Shown one piece after another: positions 54,640-64,000 of a DNA stretch of 64,000 nt (its first letter is position 1; every line of letters begins with the position of its first letter). The stretch comes from Artemia franciscana (Eukaryota; Arthropoda; Branchiopoda; Anostraca; Artemiidae): positions 11,904,335 to 11,968,334 of the forward strand of contig NC_088868.1 in the NCBI RefSeq assembly GCF_032884065.1, in the 5' to 3' direction. Position numbers and translations under genes: made by a program. Under the pieces are notes generated by a model. It did not search any database and was not told where the DNA came from. It saw only the letters and a program-made list of their open reading frames with translations.

Positions 54640-55010
54640 TTACAGACCGGGACACAAATGACGACCGAAACACAGGGAATATAAATGACGACCGGGAACC
54701 TCAAAGAGAAATTACAGACTGGGACACCCGGACACAAATCACGACCGGGACACAGGGAATATAAATGACGACCGGGACATAGGGATACAACTACAACGGG
54801 GACGCCGGGGGCACAGGCGGGATATATAAATGACGACCGGGACACAGGGATTGTTCGAATAGAAATTACAGACCGGGACACAAATGACGACCGGGACGCC
54901 GGGACAGAGGGAATATAAATGACGACCGGGACACTCAAAGAGAAATTACAAACTGGGATACCGGGACACAGGGAATATAAATGACGACCGGGACACAGGG
55001 ACACATCATT
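54640..55010. repeat. minisatellite, ~27-bp unit (GACGACCGGGACACAGGGA)
   Basis: About a dozen imperfect units of GACGACCGGGACACAGGGA plus an AT-rich spacer, interspersed with CTCAAAGAGAAATTACAGAC. Reverse-oriented units lie at 44,189-44,300, 45,090-45,140 and 38,130-38,570. Confidence 0.9.
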
Positions 55011-55166
55011 AGAATAATGAGGTATAGATCTGAATACGGATTGTTTTTCCCATGGACAATTATATGTTGCATGTTCAAGAGTCAGTAAACCTGACAATCT
55101 ATTTATATGCACAGACAATGGGACAGCGAAGAATGTTGTATATTCGCATGTTTTACGTAGTTAAAA

Positions 55167-55287
<121 letters not shown>

Positions 55288-55380
55288 CAGGTGGGACACA
55301 GGGACACAACTACAATGGCGCGTAACTAATATGGCGCGTAACGACTTACGCGCGCGGGGGGGGGGGGGCTTGGGGGTGGT

Positions 55381-55860
55381 GCGTGTATGTATGTATGTTT
55401 TCGAAAACGGCTGCGTACTTTTTCGGGAAAAATTGGTATCTTGGGATATTCTCGCATAAAAACCATCTAGATAGGTCAGAATTCTGAAAAAATACGTTAA
55501 GAGCCTTAATTTTGTTTTTTTGCAAATGAAGTCATGTACTATGTTGGTACATCATATAAGCACTTCTTATGACATCATATATGGTATCATATAAGCATTT
55601 TCTTATATGATATCGTGCATAGCATAAATAAGATTGTTGAATTTCCAACGCAACAGTTATTTATATTATGCAATGTCTATTTGAAGGCCCAAAAAACGAA
55701 AATTTGCAGTTGCAGTTACTATAAATGATGATTCTTTGGAACCAACACCTGAACTGTCAAACGATAAGATGTGAAATTCGATAACTTGAACCATCAATTG
55801 CGAAAACACCAATACGGACAGCTGAAGCAAAGGCCATTACTAAACTGTCTGAAGTAATCA
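55381..55860. other. no clear feature
   Basis: AT-rich. A short hairpin-rich patch around 55,555-55,620 contains TATATGATATC and AAGCATTTTCTTATATG words. Confidence 0.4.
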
Positions 55861-56600
55861 AAATCCAAAAACGTGTCAAAAATGAAAATGATGAGCAAAG
55901 ACACGGGCGGTTAGAAGTTGTGCGAAAACGACAATTAAAGCCTGTTAAAATGAAAAAGAAGAGCAAATACACACGTGATTAGAAGATATATGACACCGAG
56001 CATGTGAATGAGTCAAAAATAAAAATGAAGAGCAAAGACACATACGGTTAGAAGGAAAGCGGCGACATGTCAAAAATGAAAATTAAGAGCAAAGGCACAC
56101 GTGGTTAGAAGAAGACATGTGACATTGAACATGTGAGCAAGTCAAAAATGAAAATGAAGAGAAAATACACACGTGGTTAGAAGAATAGCGGAAGGGTGCC
56201 AAAAATGGAAATGAAGAGCAAAGACACGCGGTTAGAAGACATGCGACACCGAGCATGTGAGCAAGTCGAAAATGAAAATGAAAAGCAAAGCAACACAGGG
56301 TTAGAAGACACATGATACCGAAAATGTGAGCGAGTCAATGAAAATCAACCTGAATAGCGAGAATCAAAACGTTTCAAAATTGAAAATGATAGCGATGATG
56401 ATTGGCTTTAGGGTTTTGACATGGATAAGGCCACCAATGCCTACCATACCTTTGATAAAAAAAGCAAAGGTTCGGCGATACGTATTACCTAATGAAGAAA
56501 GATAAGCCGAGGTGATCCCATCACCTGAACAATTAAAAGAAACAAAGGTTCGGCAATATGTCTTTCATTTTGACAAAAGACAAGCCGAGTTCCCACGAAG
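55861..56600 (+). pseudogene. decayed, expanded copy of the Helitron-associated ORF
   Basis: 55,880-56,340 is an imperfect tandem array of AAAAATGAAAATGAAGAGCA and ACACGTGGTTAGAAG. Read in frame this gives repeats of the KNENEEQRHTRLE type, like the 23-residue repeats. It is followed at 56,350-56,500 by RESKRFKIENDSDDDW, then FDMDKATNAYH, matching the acidic motif of the ORFs at 43,338 and 54,210. Two KVRxYV-type tail repeats follow at 56,465-56,580. Several stops interrupt it. No Helitron ends seen. Confidence 0.6.
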
Positions 56601-57003
56601 TTTTATCCCGATCCCTCCACTCTAAGCGTTTTCAAGACTTTAGGTTCCCCATTTCAACTCCCCCCGATGTCACCGGATCCAGTCGGGATTTAAAAAAAGA
56701 GCTCTGAAACACTATATCCTTCTAAATATTAGATTTCATTGAGATCCGATCACCCGTTCGTAAGTTAAAAATACCTCATTTTTCTAATTTTTCCGAATTA
56801 TCCGTCTCCCTACTCCCCCCCAGATGACCGAGTCGGGAAAATGACTACTTCTAATTTAATCTGGTCTGGTCCCTGATATGTCTGCCAAATTTCATCGTCC
56901 TAGCTTACCTGGAAGGTCCTAAACTAGCAAAACCGGGACCGACAGACCGACCGACAGAATTTGTGATTGCTATATGTCACTTGGTTAATACCAAGTGCCA
57001 TAA
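56600..57003 (+). repeat. dispersed repeat ending in a CACTTGG hairpin
   Basis: Related, in reverse, to 25,620-25,790. The 3' end is ATATGTCACTTGGTTAATAC then CAAGTGCCATAAAAA, where CACTTGG and CCAAGTG pair. A GACAGACCGACCGACAGA run precedes it. Class unknown. Confidence 0.65.
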
Positions 57004-57234
57004 AAAAGGCCAAGTCCTTAAGATATACTAATTAAAATCTTATAATTTGAACACTTCCCTTAGCAAAACCCTGGCTAGGTCTTCAATCTTGGTTTACTCT
57101 TTTTTTTCTTTTTTTTTAAGAAAAGGCATTTTATTAAAAGAAATAAAAACATTAACTACTGAACCGAAGTTTACAAACTTGTATTGGTAGACATCATCCT
57201 TTACAAAACCCTACAATCCTTAAAAATAATAATA

Positions 57235-57568
57235 GGTACTTGTGTCTTAGCCAATACACACTCTAGAATTCGGATCTGCAGATCAGACAATAACCGGTTT
57301 ATACCTGTTAGTATTCAAAGAAAATTAACTTAGGCTCAGTTGGAAGGTTTATTTTTATTTCATATCTAATGTATAGAGATGACATTTTGGTTGAGTTAGG
57401 TTATGCTAGGTTTGGTATTTAATATTATGCGTTCTATGTAGCGTGGCCCCCTGCCATAATTCTTTGTTATACATTTTGTTTCTAAAGTATTGTATTTTCA
57501 TCTTATTTTGGTATATTTAATTATGAAAAACCTAACTTCACTTCTCGAGTGTGTACTGGCTAAGGCCC
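57235..57568. mobile_element. MITE, family A copy 1
   Basis: Left GGTACTTGTGTCTTAGCCAA and right end (reverse complement) GGGCCTTAGCCAGTACACAC are diverged inverted repeats. The flanking inner part shares CTCGAGAAGTGAAGTTAGG with the second copy at 62,012. 334 bp, no coding capacity. Confidence 0.65.
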
Positions 57569-57720
57569 AATTACTTAATAATAAAATAAATTAATTAAAA
57601 TGTAATAAATAATTACAACCCAACTGAATGTCGTTGACACAAAATTAAAAATTATCTTCAAAAAGAAGATTTTAAATTATCTTCAGAGAGAATTCAAATT
57701 ATTTAATCCTTGTGCCACAG

Positions 57721-57940
57721 GCCAAGTACCTTCCCGGATTTTTAAGAAAACGAATAAATAGTTCAGTGCGTATAGCAGTGAAGACGATCGATTTTCACCT
57801 CAAGAGCAGTGTGAAATTATTTACAACACCCCAAAAGCCCTTTTGTACATCCCATTTTAATGAATACCTTTCTGGTAAACAGGTTCCTGTTTTCTTTGAG
57901 ATTGAACCTGAAAAGAAATTCTTGCAATTTAAAAACGGTA
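57721..57940 (+). CDS. possible exon, unidentified protein
   Basis: Open for ~73 codons between a plausible acceptor (CCTTGTGCCACAG) and a plausible donor (AAAACG|GTAAAA). It reads AKYLPGFLRKRINSSVRIAV, then VKLFTTPQKPFCTSHFNEYL and PVFFEIEPEKKFLQFKNG, with a natural amino-acid mix unlike the surrounding chance frames. I cannot assign a family. It could belong to the oxidase gene downstream or to another plus-strand gene. Confidence 0.4.
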
Positions 57941-57949
57941 AAAGCAGGT

Positions 57950-60690
57950 AGCACTTCAGGCTTATGATAAACATGAAGCATTATAAGCCAATTAAATTTC
58001 CTGCCTATCCTGTAATTCGCTTAAGCTCGAATTTGTTATTAGCAAAGACTAATAATAGTAATTGCAATAATCATTGGCACCTGCAAATAGGTGGGGGGGG
58101 GTCTATGCGGCACTTGACCCCATCCCCTGCACCAGGAGACTATAAATGTCAAACGATTGGGACGTTTCGCATATTAGAAAAAAACGATACTTTTCTGGTT
58201 TAAAACTTGTTTTTTGTTTATCTTCCAAAATATTTATAGTGCCTATTCTTCTAATGCGGTTGTGCAGTACTAGGCACGTACGCATAAAAGTTTTCAAGGG
58301 AGTCCATAATAAAGAAAATGTAGGGGTGGGTGGTAGGTGTATAAAAACAAATGCATTGGATAATGTAAATACAAAGGGCCAAGAAATGCAAGAATATTTA
58401 GGATTTTGGGTACCAGGCCCTGAGCCCCTTCCTCCAAGTGCGTCCCTATGCAGAGACTCCCAGTATGTGGTTTGCATGCTAGAATCTAGTGACAGGAAAT
58501 AAGAGTGTTCGATTAACCGCCAACACAAGCATGCAAAATCGGAGCCCAGCAAGTCGTATAATTTGTTACCAATATTAAGGAAGTTTTTAAGTTTGTAAGC
58601 AGGTAATTCAATAATTTCAGTAATTCGGTAACTCGGTAACTGCTCAATAATTCAATAGCTCGAAAATTTGGTAACTGCGATAATTTCAGATCGCAGACTT
58701 GGCATGTAAAACGAAATTCCTTTGCTGCGAGTGTCATTTAGTGAATTCAAGCCTAGTAAAGAGCGAACCTTGGTTCACAGTTGAAGAATATTAAGAAATG
58801 TGCTTCCGAAAAAACTGTCTAGTGAAAAAATGTTTTACTTACATTGGTTCGTGAAATTAATTGCTGTTTAAATTAATCCAAAACAAAATCACTAGGAATT
58901 ACGAAAAAGAGCCCGAAACTCTTCAAACATATAAGATGTCAAATCAAAACTTACCAAAATCCTAAATTTTCTCATATACCTCGACATTGTCTTATTCGTC
59001 TTACAAATAAAATTTGTGGTTTTGGTATCTTCATATCTGATTAATTGAACGCACTAGGCTAGTTGCATAGGTACAACTAATATTCACCCCCTTTCCCTGT
59101 AATCTTATATCAATCCGTGCTTGGCACACGAACTAAAATCTAGTGATAAAACCCCCGGAAAAAATTACGATATCTTTTTTACCGGAATAAAGCAAATTTG
59201 TGGGACCGGGCTTACCTGGGTGCTAAGGTTGATTTGTTTTTGCTTTTTCCTGGAGAAGGGCTGAGACTTATATTTTGGAATTAGTCAAATTTTACGATTA
59301 TTTCTGCCATAGTGAAATGTTTAGTACCATTTAAAAATCTCGGTGAAACCTGTCCCCAAAGCAGCTTTTGGGGCCGCTTCTGGTCCCATAGCCCCCAACA
59401 TTCGCTTCTTGGTTGGTGTCTACATATTTTTATTGTTATAAATAATGGTGAGTGGTTTTGATCAAATTGTTTGGCAACCAATTTGTGAAGATCGGTGGTT
59501 AGTTATTTAAGACTATGATAAATAAAATCGACCTATGAATTTTGAACTACCCTTGTTTTAATGCCTCACAAAATAAAAAAGTGATTTTTTTTTTGGGGGG
59601 GGGGGTGTGCCGGAAATAACCAACAAAAGGCCTGGAGGAGGGGAATGGAAGCGCTTCGAACCCAATAACAAGTTTTTGGTAAAATGTATAGACTACATTC
59701 TAAGTAAAATTTCAGTTTTCTTTCCTTCTCATGAAAAACTAACCGTTTTTTTTCAACAATTTGTTATTATTTTTTAACACTTATTTTTTACGCACTTAAT
59801 TTGCAATAAAACCACACGGTATTTGATTCGAAAGTTATGTCTTCTGACGGGTCTGACGGAAATGGTAGCATTGTCAAGGTCACTACGTCAAGACCAGCCA
59901 GACCGAGAGCAGCTCACAAAAATTTTCAAGATATGGATCGTTAGGATGGACAAAGCGGACACTTATTAACTTAAAACTAAAAATAAATAAAGTCAAGTTC
60001 TGAAAAAGGGAAAAATAAAGTCAAGCTTCTGAATACAAGTGGAAGAGATAAGGCGTGAATAGGGGTGGCAGGTTTTTTGTTCTACGTACCTTTTTTTTGG
60101 TATTTTCATTGAAAATTCCCTTTTGTGGTATTTTGGTCGACAAATTAAGACTAACAATAAAATTTCCTCTTCTAGATTTAGAAAAATATATTCCCCCTTA
60201 CGTTTTTCTGAACTGATGCCACTGAATAGGGGTTGCTGCTCAAAGTAAAAGAAACATAAAATGTATGAATACCTTTAAAAAATAATTGTTCTCGGGCTTT
60301 AAAAGAGGAGTCAAAAAGAAAAAAGGGGATCAAAAAAGGAAAAGGTAAAAGAGGGACCAAAAGCTGAAAACAATTGCTTAGAAAAGGGGGAAAAGCCTCG
60401 TAGGGCTCTTCGTAGCCTACCTGTGCATATAGCCTATACTGTGCTAGAATTTCGCATAAAATCTTCCTTTGATAGAAAGTATAGACCCATGGGATAATCC
60501 TGTAATTCTATTTAATACGACTTTCTTTTTAACCCCATTTTCCGATAATTGTCTCATACTATAGGCATATTCTACAGGATTGAGGCCTAGAAAGGTTTCC
60601 CAATTTGACCCCTCCATGCTCTCAAAAAGAGCAAAAAAGAAAAGATTTGTTTTTTTTGTCCTATGGAGGAATGTTGAACGACATGACTTC
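57950..60690. other. no feature seen
   Basis: AT-rich with G-runs at 58,091 and 59,595. The two overlapping opposite frames at 58,103-58,552 show no domain and no splice-flanked structure. Confidence 0.45.
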
Positions 60691-60703
60691 AATGGATAAT
60701 ACC

Positions 60704-60775
60704 GAGCTCCCAAGAGACTTGGGATCTCTTGGGAGCTCTCCCAAGAGAGCTCCCAAGGCTCCCAAGAGTGGATTG
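60704..60775. repeat. nested palindromes of GAGCTCCCAAGAGA
   Basis: GAGCTCCCAAGAGA (60,704-60,717) and TCTCTTGGGAGCTC (60,725-60,738) form a perfect 14-bp stem. Further CCCAAGAGAGCTCCC and GGCTCCCAAGAG copies follow at once, so several alternative hairpins are possible. Confidence 0.88.
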
Positions 60776-62011
60776 ATAGTCACTACAATGTTTTCCCTGA
60801 CTGAACATCTTTAACTTTCTTCAACTAATGCTAGAACATTGCATTCTTATCAGAGCGATCAGGGACTTAAGACAAACGCACTGGCAAATACTCCTCTTCC
60901 ATTTACCATGTTTAAAGTTTCTGTTTTATCCACTCCAAAAAAAAAAAAAAACCCAATAATTTTAATGCATTTTTTTTATCTTATAACAAGCTTAAGACCT
61001 TTCTTAGCGTGCAGAAGGGTCAAGAATATTCTTGCATAGCGGTGGGATGGAGCATAAATCCTCTAAAAAGTTGTAAGGATCCCCCTTTTCTGACAACACA
61101 ACACTTTCAAGTCTAGACTAATAGTTAGAAAACATCTTATATGTGACAATTATCTCATATCTGGCAAATGTTTTTGGGTTTATCTATGTCATTTGAACAA
61201 CATTTAGTGTCTTGTATTATCTATGTGGGTTATCCAGGAGATCTTTGAATAAGTTCTTATATGACTTCCGATTCTTATTGATGACTGTCGGCTAAATTGG
61301 CAGATGATATTAAATTGTGACGAAACATTTTTTTTTTCCCTTATCTCAAAGCAAACAAACAACTCTATCGATTATGCCCTTATATTTTAGCAGCATAATT
61401 TACTTAACAAATAAGGTTAATAGGGAAAATGCTAATTATATTAGGTTCCATTTTGTGACTTGTTTTATAGCTGCTGAATTGATAAAAATTCGGACAGACA
61501 AATATATGTCATGAAGGCATTTTTTCAGGGAACGGAGAATTGTAAAAACAGAAAAAATAATAGACAAATCATATGGCAAATTTGAAACTAAATGTTTTGA
61601 AATCGTAAAAATAAGAAAAATCGTTAAAAATCACAATATCTTGGGCCCATACCATTCCTGGGTATGCGTCAGGATTCCAGCTATATATGAATATAACGCT
61701 GACATTAAGTTTTTACGGATATTTTTAGTATTTTTTTTTTAGTTTTTACAGTTATTTTTCCCTTGCACCATATGAAGTTTATGAAAACTTGTAATATTAT
61801 CATGGGCTGTGCTGGAACTGGGGCGTGGCAAGATGGGACTTCTTCTCAGAATCTTTTCCTATAATTTGATTTTAAGAAATAAAATAGTGTATACATCGCA
61901 TTCAAGGCTGTATCCAGGGTAAGTATCGGTTTTGAACCCCCCTCCTCTAGATTTTTTTCGACTTGTAAAAACGTAACAAAATGCATATAAACAAATTTTT
62001 ATACAATATTT
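60776..62011. other. no feature seen
   Basis: AT-rich sequence, with an A-run near 60,937. No gene or repeat recognised. Confidence 0.45.
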
Positions 62012-62496
62012 GGTACTTGTGTCTTATAGACACCACACTCGAGTTCTATCGAGAAGTGAAGTTTGGTTAATGTTAATGAAATAAAACAAAATATGATGCT
62101 TGATCAACAAAAGAATGACAGCTACATTTTAGAAATATGCGCCCGGAACGCAGAAATGTTGCCAAAGAATCGCGTAGAAATGAGCTCTGTCTTCTGTCGT
62201 TGCTGCCGCCCGCCACTTGTACTCCGCTAGGTTTGATTTTAAATGATGCGGGATGTACCTCGGTGTAGTTTATTCTTCCACTTTGTGGAACCCCACATTC
62301 TCTCTACTTTTTGAGTAGATGAGCCGGTTTCTGGGTCGAGAAAATTGGTTTTGTGGTTCACAGTCAAATGTGTGAATCCTGTTTGTTCCAGCTCAGGTGA
62401 GGTTAGGTTAGGTCTTGGTCTAAAAAACTGGTTCCATTAATCAAAGTTCACTTCTCGACAGAACTTGAGTGTGGTGGCTATAAGACACAAGTACCC
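62012..62496. mobile_element. MITE, family A copy 2
   Basis: About 51-bp terminal inverted repeats. Left GGTACTTGTGTCTTATAGAC, then ACCACACTCGAGTTCTATCG. The right end reversed is GGGTACTTGTGTCTTATAGC, then CACCACACTCAAGTTCTGTC. 485 bp, non-coding. No clear target duplication found. Confidence 0.8.
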
Positions 62497-62811
62497 AATT
62501 TTTTGTCCCTTCTCCCGGAATAAAAATTCTGGCCTTGGTTGCAATTAACCACCATATGTAAAATGGATGCTAAAATATCGTGCAAGTTAAATGAGTAATA
62601 TTTTATGGATGAAGAATAGGTTATATTTTATGTTGGAAAATTCCTCCCATTTTGTATAGAAAAAGTCAGTTGAGGGAAGTCAAAAACGGTTTAAAATTGA
62701 TAATTGGGAGATTGGCGATGAATAATACTAATTGTTGCCACCATTGATCTTGTTCTTAAAAATGATTTAATTTATCCTAATTTTAGCTTGTTTTTTTTTC
62801 TGAATAGTGAG
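62497..62811 (+). other. probable intron before the oxidase exon
   Basis: AT-rich. Ends in a pyrimidine tract (TTTTTTTTTC) and the acceptor used below. Confidence 0.5.
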
Positions 62812-63024
62812 TATTTATGATCTTGAAGGTTGGTATTACAAAAGACGGGAAGATGATTGCGGCAAAAGTCGATTTCTACAATGACACTGGATGCGACAAA
62901 AATGAGGCTGCATCGTTTCAAGCAGCATTACAGTTCTACAATTGCTATGATGCAGAGGCTTACAAAATTACACCATATGTAGTGCTAACAGATACACCGT
63001 CAACAACATGGATGAGAGCACCAG
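62812..63024 (+). CDS. aldehyde oxidase/xanthine dehydrogenase family, one exon
   Basis: Translation from about residue 3: KVGITKDGKMIAAKVDFYND, then NCYDAEAYKITPYVVLTDTP and STTWMRAPG. This is the molybdopterin-binding domain of the molybdo-flavoenzymes. The TDTPSxTWxRAPG form is typical of arthropod aldehyde oxidases, while xanthine dehydrogenases usually have TNxPSNTAFRGFG. I chose the acceptor at AG 62,810-62,811, because the AG four bases earlier would put TGA in frame. The donor is CACCAG|GTAATT (phase 1). No other exon of the gene was recognised in the window. Confidence 0.85.
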
Positions 63025-64000
63025 GTAATTTTAGCAGAAAGCTTACTAAAGTTGGTTTGTTCGATAGGATCACTCGCGACAAAAAAAGAAGAGAAAAAAC
63101 ATCCTTGATAATATTTGGTAAAACTAAAATGCGTCCTTGTAGATAGAAGACGGAATCCTTACTTCCAGGGCTCTCAGACATGCTGAATTTAAGAATCTAA
63201 ATTCCCATAGTATCATGGCCATTATCGTTTTGTTTTTAAAGGAATACACATTTTGCAGACTAATAACTTTTGAGCAACTTCTTGGATTTTGAATATTGCA
63301 AATTTGCATATAATATGGATTTGTCTTATCAATATATTGTTTCGAAAATTTAGCTTTTTGGGGTCTTGTGGTGTATTGACAAGGGTCGCTCTTTACTTAC
63401 CGTTTATTACCATCAGTTTGACCATTTTATTTTCAAATTTGCTCAGTTTTCCCTTTCCAGCTTGTTTCTTTTTTCAGTAATTAACGTAGTCGATTGACGA
63501 GAATTTGAATAGAATTGAGTTTCTGTAAGAAAACTTTAGCTTTCAAAACTATTTAAAAATCAATTTAGAACCAAATTTTAAAAGATGAATAGTATATGTT
63601 GACGGGTTTATTTGCTGCTATTCGCAAATTCTTTGATTTAGTGCCGAAGACAACTATATTTTCTTAACATGCGACGATACAGGCTGTAGATACAGGAATA
63701 TTTCCTTTCAGAATCATCCTAATCTGGGAAGAGGATTTTAGACTGGAGTTCAAAAACTCATAGACTGAATTGTCACAAGGTTTTTGTAGGCTTGGGGTGC
63801 TGTGCCATTCACTCCAGAAGACCCTTGGAAACAATGATCGTAATTTATGACTGGTGTTTGTCAGCCAAACCAGGAGTATTTTCTCAAATACACCGAATGT
63901 GATGATTTTTAAGAAATACAGCAGGTTACTGCTCGAGGAATCTATCAGGAAGCCTACATATGATATTGAAACATTCCGGGACAATGCGAGAAAACGATTA
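63025..64000. other. no further exon recognised
   Basis: Probably intron of the oxidase gene. A fragment around 63,360-63,420 (GGGTCGCTCTTTACTTACCG) weakly resembles the repeat tail at 10,800. Open frames on both strands at 63,664-63,984 resemble nothing I know. Confidence 0.45.

Noticed and set aside
54640-55010. Regularly spaced repeats resembling a CRISPR array
   Set aside because: Units are contiguous minisatellite copies with no unique spacers, in a eukaryotic transposon.
58103-58552. 149-residue minus-strand open frame and its plus-strand partner
   Set aside because: Cys/Leu/Phe-rich with no domain, no splice flanks and equal openness on both strands; likely chance.
63664-63984. 106-residue minus-strand frame and an opposite plus-strand frame at the window edge
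   Set aside because: No match to oxidase sequence or any family I know, and it runs to the window edge; not enough to call.

Overview
The window looks like a piece of an AT-rich, repeat-dense arthropod nuclear genome. Genes are split into short exons with GT-AG introns of 2-7 kb, and mariner, hAT, LINE, Helitron and MITE remains fill the introns. The style of the dispersed repeats reminds me of branchiopod crustaceans such as Artemia, but that is an impression and not a result. No prokaryotic features are present, and I recognised no retrovirus-like or capsid-bearing element.

The one large host gene is FCP1 (CTDP1), the phosphatase of the RNA polymerase II C-terminal domain. It lies on the minus strand. 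Nine consecutive exons, all with matching splice phases, run from 42,531 down to the stop codon at 13,422. They cover the end of the N-terminal domain, the whole FCPH catalytic domain (split over three exons), an acidic linker, the BRCT domain (two exons) and an acidic C-terminus. The 5' exons were not found. A second host gene is represented by a single plus-strand exon of an aldehyde oxidase/xanthine dehydrogenase-type protein at 62,812-63,024.

Layout: 1-13.3 kb is intergenic. It holds a possible coding relic, minisatellites, a 113-bp satellite, a GC-rich TIR element, a decayed LINE, a zone of dispersed hairpin repeats, and a coding-like stretch split by a small insertion with a 13-bp target duplication. 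From 13.4 to 42.5 kb is FCP1, with LINE 3' fragments, a dead mariner and a dead hAT in its introns. At 37.4-39.2 kb the catalytic exon is duplicated. The duplicate is separated from the working exon by Helitron-like T-rich DNA, and a ~417-bp inverted repeat encloses the working exon. From 42.9 to 56.5 kb is a Helitron cluster. A 5.4-kb plus-strand RepHel element has its ORF broken by few changes and stands head-to-head with a minus-strand element that carries tandem copies of the helicase end. Non-autonomous relatives on both sides encode a short acidic protein with the same N-terminus. From 56.5 to 64 kb there are dispersed repeats, two MITEs of one family, an unidentified exon candidate and the oxidase exon.

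The most unusual items are the Helitron system (23-residue STPR-like repeats before the Rep domain, a related short protein in its non-autonomous kin, three CRE octamers in the leader) and the rearranged FCP1 catalytic exon.
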